Source: a virus. Taken from it: a stretch of 64,000 nucleotides of DNA. Positions within the stretch are counted from its first letter, which is position 1; every line of letters starts with the position of its first letter. The notes beneath the pieces were generated by a model. The model did not search any database, was not told where the DNA came from, and saw only the letters and a program-made list of their open reading frames with translations. Location: positions 35,857 to 99,856 of the IMG/VR virus record IMGVR_UViG_3300028008_001363; one strand, 5' to 3'. A program made the position numbers and the translations under genes. Shown one piece after another: positions 26,247-34,295 of this stretch.

Positions 26247-27062
26247 ATGATAGACACATCGAACAAACATAGTTACACCCTTGAAAGAGAATCAAAAGTC
26301 GTTGTTTACTTTGGTAAATATGACTTCACCAATGGTGCTGAGATTATACATAATATAAAATCATCGGACAGTCCGTATTCATTTTCTAAAGATGAACTTC
26401 TTACGGCAGCCGTAGTGGCAAATAAATTCAATTCGAAGTATGTTAAAGCCGGTGGGACTTTTGATATAGTTGAAGGTGAATTTGTGAAGACTGCTTTCAG
26501 TAATAAAGACATTCTTGCTTCAATTTTGGTGAGTTATCCACATTTAATACTTGACGAAGACCGACAAAAAGCATCAGACATAATGAGATACTTAGAAGGT
26601 GAGTTTTCTTTTAAGATACTTGCTGATACTTTAACTGAATTTGAAAGTAGTATTGCTACATTCTTAGGTGCAGACAGTGATTCATTAGCACAGATAATAG
26701 GTGTTGCGGCTTATCTTCCTACTTACTATGATAATGCAGTAAAAAATGATGAACTCCGTGAAAGAAGTTTTCATACTGGACATCTCGGTGAAGTTGGTGA
26801 GAAGATAATAACAGAGATTGAAATACTTAGGTCAAAATACTTGGCAGAGACCGCATTTGGTGGCTCAGGTTACATGGTGAGTGCTATTACTACTGACGAC
26901 CATAGAGTTAGTTTCTTTACTACTAATGATGATTTAGCAAACAGTAAAAAGAATGTTAAGGTTTCATGTAAAGTGAAATCACTAGGTACTGCTTGGAAAG
27001 AAGACACGATTAACGAAACTAGAGTTAATTACGTTAGAATTTTAAATGTAGCAGATTTATAG
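26247..27062 (+). CDS. Unknown phage protein
   Basis: A 271-residue protein with no domain I recognise. It is likely monocistronic: its own sigma-70-like promoter lies upstream, and another lies 10 bases after its stop. The N-terminal half has mixed strands and helices, with no Cys clusters or nucleotide-binding loops. Confidence 0.65.
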   Translation: MIDTSNKHSYTLERESKVVVYFGKYDFTNGAEIIHNIKSSDSPYSFSKDELLTAAVVANKFNSKYVKAGGTFDIVEGEFVKTAFSNKDILASILVSYPHLILDEDRQKASDIMRYLEGEFSFKILADTLTEFESSIATFLGADSDSLAQIIGVAAYLPTYYDNAVKNDELRERSFHTGHLGEVGEKIITEIEILRSKYLAETAFGGSGYMVSAITTDDHRVSFFTTNDDLANSKKNVKVSCKVKSLGTAWKEDTINETRVNYVRILNVADL

Positions 27063-27071
27063 AGCCAAAAC

Positions 27072-27099
27072 TTGACAAACCACAGAACCATGTTATATT
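27072..27099 (+). promoter_or_regulatory. Sigma-70-like promoter
   Basis: TTGACA (27072-27077) and TATATT (27094-27099) are 16 bases apart. Confidence 0.6.
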
Positions 27100-27133
27100 A
27101 TATACATAATCAGAAATAAGAGAGGTCACTTCA

Positions 27134-27295
27134 ATGTTAGAACAGTATGAAAATGAAATTAAAAAGTTAGAAATATTTCTTAAGACTTTTTCTGGTAACA
27201 CTTCATCAGTAAAAATGAAGAAGTATGCTATTGAGAAAAAGATTGCAGTATATAAAGACATTGTTAATGAAATGAAATTAATACTTGCTATATAA
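27134..27295 (+). CDS. Small lysine-rich helical protein
   Basis: A 53-residue protein starting at ATG 27134 after GAGAGG, 35 bases downstream of a promoter, and stopping 12 bases before the MESH1-like gene. It is Lys/Glu-rich and predicted helical or coiled-coil (MLEQYENEIKKLEIFLK). The promoter, ribosome binding site and spacing support a real gene. The function is unknown. Confidence 0.65.
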   Translation: MLEQYENEIKKLEIFLKTFSGNTSSVKMKKYAIEKKIAVYKDIVNEMKLILAI

Positions 27296-27307
27296 AGGAT
27301 ATAAATT

Positions 27308-27838
27308 ATGAGTGAAATAGATATAAAATCAGTATTCCATTTTGCCAATCTAGCACACAAGGGCCAGAAGCGAAAATACACTGGCGAGGACTATATAGTC
27401 CATCCAATGGCTGTCGCTAGATTAGTAGAGAAGCATGGTGGGTCGTTGGACCAGCAGGCAGCCGCTTTATTACACGATGTAGTAGAAGATACACCACATA
27501 CTTTGGCTGATATCAATGCTTTATTTGGGCATGATATTGCTGAACTAGTTCGGTGGTTAACTGATACATCTAAGCCAGAAGATGGCAATAGGGCTGTTCG
27601 AAAAGGCATAGATAGAGACCGATTAGCACAAGCACCAGCAGAAGCACAGTTCATCAAGTTGGCTGATATGATAGATAACTCTGTTACTATTCAGATATTT
27701 GATAAACCATTTGCTAAGTTGTTTATGGCTGAAATGAAACAGTTAGTAGACTCCATGCATAAAGTTGCTGGTAGTTCATTATGGATAGATGCTAATGATG
27801 TGGTAACTAGATATTACGAGCGTCCACAGTGGGACTAA
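27308..27838 (+). CDS. MESH1/SpoT-like (p)ppGpp hydrolase (HD family)
   Basis: A 176-residue stand-alone HD hydrolase. Motifs of the RelA/SpoT hydrolase domain are present: AHKGQKRKYTGEDYIVHP at 16-33 with His32, HDVVEDT with His56, Asp57, Glu60 and Asp61, and KLADMIDN with Asp120 and Asn124. There is no synthetase domain, as in small alarmone hydrolases. It probably degrades (p)ppGpp and so blunts the stringent response in a starved host. It has a good AAGGAT ribosome binding site. Confidence 0.88.
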   Translation: MSEIDIKSVFHFANLAHKGQKRKYTGEDYIVHPMAVARLVEKHGGSLDQQAAALLHDVVEDTPHTLADINALFGHDIAELVRWLTDTSKPEDGNRAVRKGIDRDRLAQAPAEAQFIKLADMIDNSVTIQIFDKPFAKLFMAEMKQLVDSMHKVAGSSLWIDANDVVTRYYERPQWD

Positions 27839-27852
27839 GTATGCATCAAAAC

Positions 27853-27880
27853 TTGACAAATACTCGTTTTGGTGTATACT
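27853..27880 (+). promoter_or_regulatory. Sigma-70-like promoter for VWA gene
   Basis: TTGACA (27853-27858) and TATACT (27875-27880) are 16 bases apart, with the same flanks as the promoter at 19736. Confidence 0.65.
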
Positions 27881-27912
27881 ATAAGTATAGTTAAAGATAA
27901 GAGGAATAAGAT

Positions 27913-29232
27913 ATGGGTCAACCACAAAAACAAGTAGCCACAGAAAGCGAATTAGATAGTGCATTAGATGATGTTCTAGCCGCTAATGGTATTGAAGTAG
28001 ATGATACTCTACCAGAACCTGTAGTATTTGATTATACTGACGAAAAAGTCAAAGAAATGATTGTGAGTAGTCGTGTTCGCCTTCTTATTCGTCACCCATT
28101 TTTCGGTACACTTGCTACTCGATTGAAATTAGTCGAGGCAGAATGGTGTCCTACAGCCGCTACTGACGGCAGACATTTTTATTACAACTGTGATTTCTTC
28201 CGAACTATGACATCAGAAGAAATTGATTTCGTTGTTGGTCACGAAGTTCTTCACTGTGTATATGAACACTGTGGTGAGTATGGTCGTTTGATGGACATGG
28301 AAGAAAATTCACGTGACATGAAACTTTGGAATATTGCGGCTGACTATAAAGTCAATCAAGCCCTAGTCGAATCACGTGTTGGTGTTATGCCAAAGATGGC
28401 ATTACATGACCGAAAGTATTACAGGAGTTACACCGAAGAGATTTATGAACACCTTAAAGAAACTGGCGAGGGTGATGATAAAGAAACATTAGACCAGCAC
28501 ATGTTTGGTGACGGTAACGGTGACGGCAAGAATGACCCAACTGGTCGTGGTGCTCCTATCAAAGTTTCTAAGCAAGAAGCCCAAGCGATTAAAGACCAGA
28601 TGAAACAGGCTGTAATACAAGCGGCACAATCAACTGATGCCGGTACTCTTCCTGGTGATGTTAAAAGAATTATAAATGGCATGACTAATCCTAAAATGGA
28701 TTGGCGTGAACTTCTTAACATTTCAATTCAAAGTCTTTTGAAAAGTGATTTCACATTTATGAGACAATCTCGTAAATCACAATCAATGGGTGTTTATCTT
28801 CCTGGTTCAAAAAATGAAGAAAAGATTGATGTTGCAATCGCACTTGATGTTTCTGGTTCTATTTCATCTACTATGATTGAAGAGTTTCTTGGTGAAATGT
28901 CTGGCATTATGCAACAGTTCCAAGACTTCAAAATTCGTGTTTGGACTTTTGATACCGAAGTAAATGGCGAGGGTTATAAAGAGTTTGACCCGTACAATGC
29001 CGATGAACTTAAAGAGTACGAGATTATCGGTGGCGGTGGTACTGACTTTGATATCAACTATCAGTTTATGAAAGATAATGATATTGAGCCTGATAAGTTT
29101 ATTATGTTTACTGATGGCTTACCTTGGGATAGTTGGGGTGACGAAAGTTATTGTGATAGTTTGTTTATCATTCACGGTTCTGAAAGCATTGTCCCACCTT
29201 TCGGTGAACATGCATACTATAGCGAGGGATGA
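27913..29232 (+). CDS. VWA domain/metallopeptidase-like protein (DUF2201-like), MoxR partner
   Basis: The N-terminal part has HEVLH (110-114), a zinc-protease-type HExxH motif; the C-terminal part is a VWA domain with the MIDAS motif DVSGS at 312-316. Between them is a Ca-binding-like loop, GDGNGDGKNDP, near 199-209. This two-part layout matches DUF2201-type proteins encoded with MoxR ATPases, and a MoxR gene is present at 20118. Together they may remodel or disassemble a host or phage complex. Confidence 0.85.
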   Translation: MGQPQKQVATESELDSALDDVLAANGIEVDDTLPEPVVFDYTDEKVKEMIVSSRVRLLIRHPFFGTLATRLKLVEAEWCPTAATDGRHFYYNCDFFRTMTSEEIDFVVGHEVLHCVYEHCGEYGRLMDMEENSRDMKLWNIAADYKVNQALVESRVGVMPKMALHDRKYYRSYTEEIYEHLKETGEGDDKETLDQHMFGDGNGDGKNDPTGRGAPIKVSKQEAQAIKDQMKQAVIQAAQSTDAGTLPGDVKRIINGMTNPKMDWRELLNISIQSLLKSDFTFMRQSRKSQSMGVYLPGSKNEEKIDVAIALDVSGSISSTMIEEFLGEMSGIMQQFQDFKIRVWTFDTEVNGEGYKEFDPYNADELKEYEIIGGGGTDFDINYQFMKDNDIEPDKFIMFTDGLPWDSWGDESYCDSLFIIHGSESIVPPFGEHAYYSEG

Positions 29233-29233
29233 T

Positions 29234-29461
29234 ATGAATGTATGGGTTGGAACATTGTTAACAATACTATTCCTTATTATTGTATTCACACTCTTTGGCT
29301 TTACTGGCTTAACTTTAGTAATCCTGCCTTGGATGCTTTATATGTGGGCAACAGAAAAAGACTATCCAAAAAAGGTATGTCAGGCTTGTATAGAAGAAAT
29401 ACATATAGAAGCAATCAAATGTAAACATTGTGGTGAACCACAACCAACAGGAGAACTATGA
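29234..29461 (+). CDS. Small membrane protein with C-terminal zinc ribbon
   Basis: I start this 75-residue protein at ATG 29234, directly after the VWA gene stop and after GAGGG. The N-terminal 40 residues form one long or two short membrane helices (LLTILFLIIVFTLFGF, LTLVILPWMLYMW), and the C-terminus has CxxC...CxxC (CQAC, CKHC), a zinc-ribbon pattern. It is probably an inner-membrane protein with a cytoplasmic zinc ribbon. The stop overlaps the next start. Confidence 0.65.
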   Translation: MNVWVGTLLTILFLIIVFTLFGFTGLTLVILPWMLYMWATEKDYPKKVCQACIEEIHIEAIKCKHCGEPQPTGEL

Positions 29462-29775
29462 AAAAATTTATAATCTTAATCAGTTTAATCTTAACAACCA
29501 GTTCAGCACTTGCTGAATCAGAATTTGGTCCAGAGTTTGACCTTTATTCATCTGGTTATACCGAAGATGGTTGGTGGTTTGCACCTTCTGGTATGACATA
29601 TAAAAATATTGATGAACCTATAGACTATAATATTTGTATTGACTACAAAGTATATGAATGGACTTTATGTAAGGAAATTCTTAAGTCACGTGGATATAGA
29701 TTCCATAATACTCTTAATGATATTGATGTATCAGAAATCTATGAAGATGATTTTGAACTAGCAAAACTTCAATAA
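29458..29775 (+). CDS. Secreted small protein with Sec signal peptide
   Basis: The 105-residue protein has a classic signal peptide (MKKFIILISLILTTSSALA) with likely cleavage after ALA. The mature part is acidic, with two Cys that could form a disulfide (ICIDYK...TLCKEI). It should act in the periplasm. It is the last gene before a strong terminator. Its role is unknown; a superinfection-related role is possible. Confidence 0.7.
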   Translation: MKKFIILISLILTTSSALAESEFGPEFDLYSSGYTEDGWWFAPSGMTYKNIDEPIDYNICIDYKVYEWTLCKEILKSRGYRFHNTLNDIDVSEIYEDDFELAKLQ

Positions 29776-29802
29776 ACATACCAAAAAATTACGATTATCA
29801 AG

Positions 29803-29826
29803 CCCACCTACTACGGTGGGTTTTTT
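29803..29826 (+). terminator. Rho-independent terminator
   Basis: CCCACC (29803-29808) pairs with GGTGGG (29815-29820) around a 6-base loop and is followed by six T. It ends the VWA operon. Confidence 0.85.
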
Positions 29827-29834
29827 GATAAATA
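29827..29834 (+). promoter_or_regulatory. Late-promoter-like GATAAATA
   Basis: The motif directly follows the terminator T tract and ends 6 bases before ATG 29841, so transcription from it would give a nearly leaderless message. Confidence 0.4.
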
Positions 29835-29840
29835 TTTCTT

Positions 29841-30377
29841 ATGAGAGATACCCTCCTTCTAAATGCAGACGGCAATCCTTTAAGTGTCGCACCCCTTTCA
29901 ACACTAACTTGGCAAGAGAGTGTAAAACTCGTTTGGCTTGACCGTATTAACGTCCTGGAATGGCACGAGGACTGGCAGGTACATAGTCCTACACTTACAA
30001 TGACTGTGCCGAGTGTTATAATGACCAGAGATTTTGTTAGACAACGAACTAATACTTCATTCAGTCGAAGCAATGTTTATCTAAGAGATAATTATATTTG
30101 CCAATACTGTAAACAAATGTTTAGTTATAAAGAATTAACACTCGACCATGTTCTTCCAAAATCTCTTGGCGGTAAATTAACATGGACTAATACTGTGACT
30201 GCGTGTAAAAAATGCAATAATCAAAAAGGTAGTCACACTCACATAAAACCTTATAGAGAACCTAAACAACCAGACTTCTATGAACTGGTAAGTGGTGTCA
30301 GTTTGAAACAAGTTGACCACGAAATATGGCTAAAATACCTAAATACTACAGAAGAGGTCAATATGGTCTACATTTAA
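29841..30377 (+). CDS. HNH endonuclease
   Basis: A 178-residue HNH protein with zinc-binding Cys87/Cys90 (CQYC) and Cys122/Cys125 (CKKC), the catalytic DH at 102-103 (LDHVLPKSLGG) and Asn127. The N-terminus (LLLNADGNPLSVAPLSTLTWQESV) is that of the widespread bacterial and phage HNH family, so this is not a typical homing enzyme. It may cut host DNA or help packaging. It has no clear ribosome binding site. Confidence 0.85.
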   Translation: MRDTLLLNADGNPLSVAPLSTLTWQESVKLVWLDRINVLEWHEDWQVHSPTLTMTVPSVIMTRDFVRQRTNTSFSRSNVYLRDNYICQYCKQMFSYKELTLDHVLPKSLGGKLTWTNTVTACKKCNNQKGSHTHIKPYREPKQPDFYELVSGVSLKQVDHEIWLKYLNTTEEVNMVYI

Positions 30378-30387
30378 GGAAGTTCTA

Positions 30388-31473
30388 ATGAAAAAGAAAT
30401 CTATTCAACTAGAAGAAATTTCTAATCTAAAAACAATGTCCGAAAAGAACATGGACTACTTGGAAGAGTTTGACTTATTTGAAAAAGGCGGTGCTAATAA
30501 CACTATTCTAGTTGACTGGGTACTAGGAAATACCTGTGATTATACATGTACATATTGTAGTCCAGATAATTATGATGGTAGTGCGCCATGGCCAGACCTC
30601 GAAGTTTTTAAAAACTGTGTTACTGCTGTAACCAATTATTATAATTACCATAACAAAATAGTTAAATGGAATTTATTGGGTGGTGAAGTAACAGTATGGA
30701 AAGATTTTGATAAAGCATTAGAGATAATAAACAACGCTGGTTCATTAAATAACACGGTCAGTATACAAACAAATGGTTCTCGTACTGTAAGATGGTGGGA
30801 AAAGAATGCACACCTGATGTCTGAAGTTCTATTTAGTTATCATCCCGAACAAGCAGATTATAAACATATGACTAAAGTTGTAAATGCTTTATATGATGCG
30901 GGTGTATATGATATTTCTTTGATGATATGTTTTTATCCAAAACTAGAAGAATTATGTTTTGAAGCAGCCGAATATTTCTTAGAAAATCTACGTTGTGGAG
31001 GCAGAGTATCAATGAAGCCTTTACAAAAGAAATTAGGAACGGGTGAAACCTTTGTATACGAAGAGCGTGTTAAAAACAGAATGAATCATCTCGCAAGTAT
31101 AGATTTACCAGGAAGAGTACCAGACGTTTCAGGAGATGTCAAATTAACTCCTTCTATTATGTATTGGACAAACACTACTACAGGAAAAAGAGTGTTAGCA
31201 GATGCAAATGATTTAGCACATGAAAGAAGAAATCATTGGAAGGGTTGGGATTGTAATATAGGTATTGAGAAAATAAATATTACTGATGACGGTTGGTTTA
31301 TCAGTGGAAGTTACTGTGGTCAAGTTAGACGCAATTTTGGTCATATTACAAGGCCCGAGGCTATTAAATTTCCAACTAAAAGTATCACCTGTAAATGGGA
31401 TTGGTGTCCATGTGGGTCTGATATATGCACTACAAAATCTAAGAAACGTATCAGATGGATAAGAAATGAGTGA
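30388..31473 (+). CDS. Radical SAM protein
   Basis: The CxxxCxxC motif is at Cys50/54/57 (CDYTCTYC), followed by LLGGEVT as the SAM-contacting GGE motif. The C-terminus contains several Cys (CKWDWCPC, DIC), consistent with an auxiliary cluster. It lacks the N-terminal twitch-like Cys region and resembles the 37190 protein, in which the motif is also near residue 50. It overlaps the next gene by 8 bases. The substrate is unknown. Confidence 0.85.
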   Translation: MKKKSIQLEEISNLKTMSEKNMDYLEEFDLFEKGGANNTILVDWVLGNTCDYTCTYCSPDNYDGSAPWPDLEVFKNCVTAVTNYYNYHNKIVKWNLLGGEVTVWKDFDKALEIINNAGSLNNTVSIQTNGSRTVRWWEKNAHLMSEVLFSYHPEQADYKHMTKVVNALYDAGVYDISLMICFYPKLEELCFEAAEYFLENLRCGGRVSMKPLQKKLGTGETFVYEERVKNRMNHLASIDLPGRVPDVSGDVKLTPSIMYWTNTTTGKRVLADANDLAHERRNHWKGWDCNIGIEKINITDDGWFISGSYCGQVRRNFGHITRPEAIKFPTKSITCKWDWCPCGSDICTTKSKKRIRWIRNE

Positions 31474-31921
31474 AGTACACGACACAGAGGTATGTATATA
31501 CGATTTTGAATATGGTATGCAGGAATGTATGGGCAATATTATAAATGTTCCGTATTTTTCTGGGTCATGGACTAAGGGTGGACCTAAATGTACTTATAAC
31601 ATAATCTTACTAAGTAAACCTTTCGATTGTCTCACAAGACAACTAGCAGATATTTCCAATCATTCTAAGACTTCGTTCTTAGAAAACGAACATAAAAATA
31701 TGTGGCATTCGTTAAATGGAAGTGATGCGTTTTATACGCAGATAAATAATTACATAGATACGATTAATAATAAGTTTATTATACATCCTAGAAATTTGTT
31801 ATTTGATTATAATGTTATTTTACCAAGGTTACAATCATTTCTCAACTTACCAGATGGAACTATTCAATTTAATCCAGACGATTATTGGTCATGGTATCAA
31901 AAAAATGTTAACATAGGATAA
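31466..31921 (+). CDS. Unknown protein coupled to radical SAM gene
   Basis: A 151-residue protein starting 8 bases inside the radical SAM gene stop, so the two are probably co-translated. No domain is recognised. It has several Cys (CIYDF, ECMGN, KCTYN, DCLTR), and its C-terminus is rich in aromatic residues. It could be a partner or substrate of the enzyme upstream; that is only positional inference. Confidence 0.55.
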   Translation: MSEVHDTEVCIYDFEYGMQECMGNIINVPYFSGSWTKGGPKCTYNIILLSKPFDCLTRQLADISNHSKTSFLENEHKNMWHSLNGSDAFYTQINNYIDTINNKFIIHPRNLLFDYNVILPRLQSFLNLPDGTIQFNPDDYWSWYQKNVNIG

Positions 31922-31950
31922 CAAATAATTCAAAAATATACAAAAAATAC

Positions 31951-31979
31951 TTGACTTCGTGGTGTAAACCATGTAGAAT
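31951..31979 (+). promoter_or_regulatory. Sigma-70-like promoter
   Basis: TTGACT (31951-31956) and TAGAAT (31974-31979) are 17 bases apart, upstream of the three-gene unit at 32053-33343. Confidence 0.55.
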
Positions 31980-32052
31980 AGAATAGTGAATTGAGTAAAT
32001 TAATTCATATTATATATAATATCAATTAAACAATGACAATAAGGAGCAATTT

Positions 32053-32304
32053 ATGTCAGAACAAGAAACAACAGCGGCACCTGAAGCAACATCACCAAGT
32101 GTTACGGTAAATGATTTGGTCAATATTTACAACATTATTGACTTAGCATCTAAGCGTGGCGCATTTCAGGCTAACGAACTATCGTCAGTCGGTGCAGTGG
32201 CAAATAAAGTCAAAGAATTTGTAGACCACGTTCAAGCGGCACAAGAAGCGGCCGCGGCTGAGCAAGGTGGAGAAAATGCAGATGTGACTGAAGGCGGTGC
32301 ATAA
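32053..32304 (+). CDS. Conserved small phage protein
   Basis: An 83-residue protein with low-complexity acidic/Ala ends and a helical core (NDLVNIYNIIDLASKRGAFQANEL). From memory, similar proteins occur in marine T4-like phages. The function is unknown. It has a strong AAGGAG ribosome binding site and shares one base with the next gene. Confidence 0.65.
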   Translation: MSEQETTAAPEATSPSVTVNDLVNIYNIIDLASKRGAFQANELSSVGAVANKVKEFVDHVQAAQEAAAAEQGGENADVTEGGA

Positions 32305-32951
32305 TGGCATCGTTTATTAAACATGTAGGCAAGCATAAAGGGACTGGTACTCGTTTGAGTGTCGTCTTTATGCAACTACCTAACGAACCAGAGAGTGCGT
32401 TAGTCGTTTACAGTGATTCTTTGCCAGACAAATATCATCAATCTTTTATGGACGCTATTGAATCTAAAGAAGGTCAATCTTCAAAAGAATTGTATGAAGT
32501 TCTAACTCGCAAAGTATTTCCAAATGGACAAGGCATGTTAGATACTTTACACAAAGAAGGTTATCTAGGAAAAGTAGCGGCTGACCAAATTGTTATGACA
32601 CCTAACTCAGCAACAGTTATACCTTTACCTCAGTTGTTATCAGAAATGTCAAAAATTTCTGGTGCAGATGAAGTTGGTGTACAAGAAGAAAGAGGTCAAT
32701 CTTTTACTGAAAATGTACAAGAACAGATTGACACTGATGCGGCTGGTGATAACAAAAAGATTGCACAGAACTTACTAATTCAAGCAATGCTTTTAGAAAA
32801 AGAAGCAGAAAAGAAACGTTCTGAAGCAGTGAGATTTGACCCGTCTCTAACCGAGAAGGCTGAGAAACCTGCCAAAAAAGGCAGAGGTAGACCAGCAGGA
32901 ACTACTGCGAAAGCAATGGCGGCAAGAGCAAAAGCGGCGGCAACAGAATAA
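32304..32951 (+). CDS. Conserved phage protein with AT-hook-like tail
   Basis: A 215-residue protein with a conserved-looking N-terminal region (GKHKGTGTRLSVVFMQLP) and a basic C-terminus containing KKGRGRPAG, an AT-hook-like core (GRP flanked by Arg). It may bind the minor groove of AT-rich DNA. From memory, it resembles proteins of marine T4-like phages. It is co-transcribed with both neighbours. Confidence 0.6.
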   Translation: MASFIKHVGKHKGTGTRLSVVFMQLPNEPESALVVYSDSLPDKYHQSFMDAIESKEGQSSKELYEVLTRKVFPNGQGMLDTLHKEGYLGKVAADQIVMTPNSATVIPLPQLLSEMSKISGADEVGVQEERGQSFTENVQEQIDTDAAGDNKKIAQNLLIQAMLLEKEAEKKRSEAVRFDPSLTEKAEKPAKKGRGRPAGTTAKAMAARAKAAATE

Positions 32952-32980
32952 GTATACTTAAAACTTAGAGAGGCATCAAA

Positions 32981-33343
32981 ATGATGGACGACCCAGACTT
33001 TGATAAGTTAATGGATGAAATATTTCCAATGAGTATTCCAACGGAATATGTAGAAAGTATACTAGTAACATTAGCAAGTGGACAAGAGATTGAAATGTCA
33101 GGTGATGAACTTTTACATCCTCTGCCACTTGCTGATGATTTAAACTGGGAAAGTCTTGTACATCGATTTGATAAAATTGCTGATGTCCAAGTAAAGATTG
33201 ACGTAGAAAAGATTAAACATGATGTAGCCGTTAATGTAAAAACAATCTTTGATAATCACTTTGATGATGATGACATAGATACTGGAACAATTGATGGTGA
33301 AATTGAAGATGAGAACAAGGACACATTGACAGACAATGATTAA
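32981..33343 (+). CDS. Acidic phage protein, unknown
   Basis: A 120-residue strongly acidic protein with an Asp/Glu-rich C-terminal tail (DDDDIDTG and following). It has a GAGAGG ribosome binding site and overlaps the DHFR start by 8 bases. No function is recognised. Confidence 0.6.
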   Translation: MMDDPDFDKLMDEIFPMSIPTEYVESILVTLASGQEIEMSGDELLHPLPLADDLNWESLVHRFDKIADVQVKIDVEKIKHDVAVNVKTIFDNHFDDDDIDTGTIDGEIEDENKDTLTDND

Positions 33344-33905
33344 TATGATATTGGCTGCCGATGAGATTGGCGGTATTGGATTTAAAAACGGACTACCATG
33401 GCCAAAAATCAAAGAAGACTTAAACTGGTTTAGACAACTAACTGAAGAAAATGTAATAGTTATGGGGTCTACCACTTGGAAAAGTCTAGGTATTCATGCA
33501 CCATTAAAGCACAGACATAACTATGTAATCAGTTCAACTCATAGCAAAGATGACTTTCCTGGTTGTTTTGCAGTACGTAATCCAAAGATAGATTCAATAG
33601 AAGTAATACTCAAAGCATTAGATTATTCATATCCAGAACAAGATATATTTGTGATTGGTGGTAAAACTCTCTATGACGAAGCCATACATTATTGCGATGC
33701 TTTGTTTCTTACTAGAGTACACGACTTGTACTACACAGATACAGTGGTGGACCTGGATTTCTACACGAAAGACTTTGTATTGTTAAATCAGATGTACGCA
33801 CAAGGTAATCAAAATACACCAGATATAACATTCGAAACATATTTAAGACAAGAACCATACAATCCACAAGAAGAGTTCGATTGGGATGATGATATACCGT
33901 TCTAA
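33336..33905 (+). CDS. Dihydrofolate reductase
   Basis: Reduces dihydrofolate with NADPH. The N-terminal AADEIGGIGFKNGLPWP, the acidic catalytic position in KEDLNWFR (27-28), the NADPH segment VIVMGSTTWKSLG and IFVIGGKTLYD are family signatures. At 189 residues it is normal for the family. With ThyX on the minus strand it supports dTMP synthesis, although ThyX itself returns tetrahydrofolate, so DHFR may serve a host ThyA or other folate needs. Confidence 0.92.
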   Translation: MINMILAADEIGGIGFKNGLPWPKIKEDLNWFRQLTEENVIVMGSTTWKSLGIHAPLKHRHNYVISSTHSKDDFPGCFAVRNPKIDSIEVILKALDYSYPEQDIFVIGGKTLYDEAIHYCDALFLTRVHDLYYTDTVVDLDFYTKDFVLLNQMYAQGNQNTPDITFETYLRQEPYNPQEEFDWDDDIPF

Positions 33906-33917
33906 CTTTCAAAATAT

Positions 33918-33925
33918 GATAAATA
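33918..33925 (+). promoter_or_regulatory. Late-promoter-like GATAAATA
   Basis: GATAAATA lies 48 bases before ATG 33974. Confidence 0.4.
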
Positions 33926-33973
33926 AGAGTAGTAATAACTAATATAACTTTATCGATACTTAGGAGTAATAAT

Positions 33974-34294
33974 ATGATAAAAGAGAGCGTAATAATCACA
34001 CCACATACTGATAAAGCATATGATTCAGTGGATGCATTTTATAGTGAAAATGACTATGATAGTTACAGAGACCACTTCAGAACATTCTTGGCTGACAAGG
34101 GCGTTGACATTGATGATGAAGCAGTATATATGACTGCATTAGTTGATGGCGATTCTAAAGTCAAAATAACAATAGCATTCGCAGATGAGGCTCAACTTGA
34201 TGAGTGTAGTGAGAGTGACGATTATTTTGCTATGTTGGCAATGGAACACACAATGCCTGCATCAGAAGATACAACTACTGTACACTTATTCTAA
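33974..34294 (+). CDS. Acidic unknown phage protein
   Basis: A 106-residue acidic protein with a good ribosome binding site (TTAGGAG) and a late-type promoter motif upstream. It is the last gene of the plus-strand block and converges on the minus-strand block with a 1-base gap and no visible terminator. No domain is recognised. Confidence 0.65.
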   Translation: MIKESVIITPHTDKAYDSVDAFYSENDYDSYRDHFRTFLADKGVDIDDEAVYMTALVDGDSKVKITIAFADEAQLDECSESDDYFAMLAMEHTMPASEDTTTVHLF

Positions 34295-34295
34295 A

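Noticed and set aside
29841-30377. Homing endonuclease with an intron
   Set aside because: The HNH protein has the N-terminus of a common free-standing bacterial/phage family, and neighbouring genes are not interrupted.
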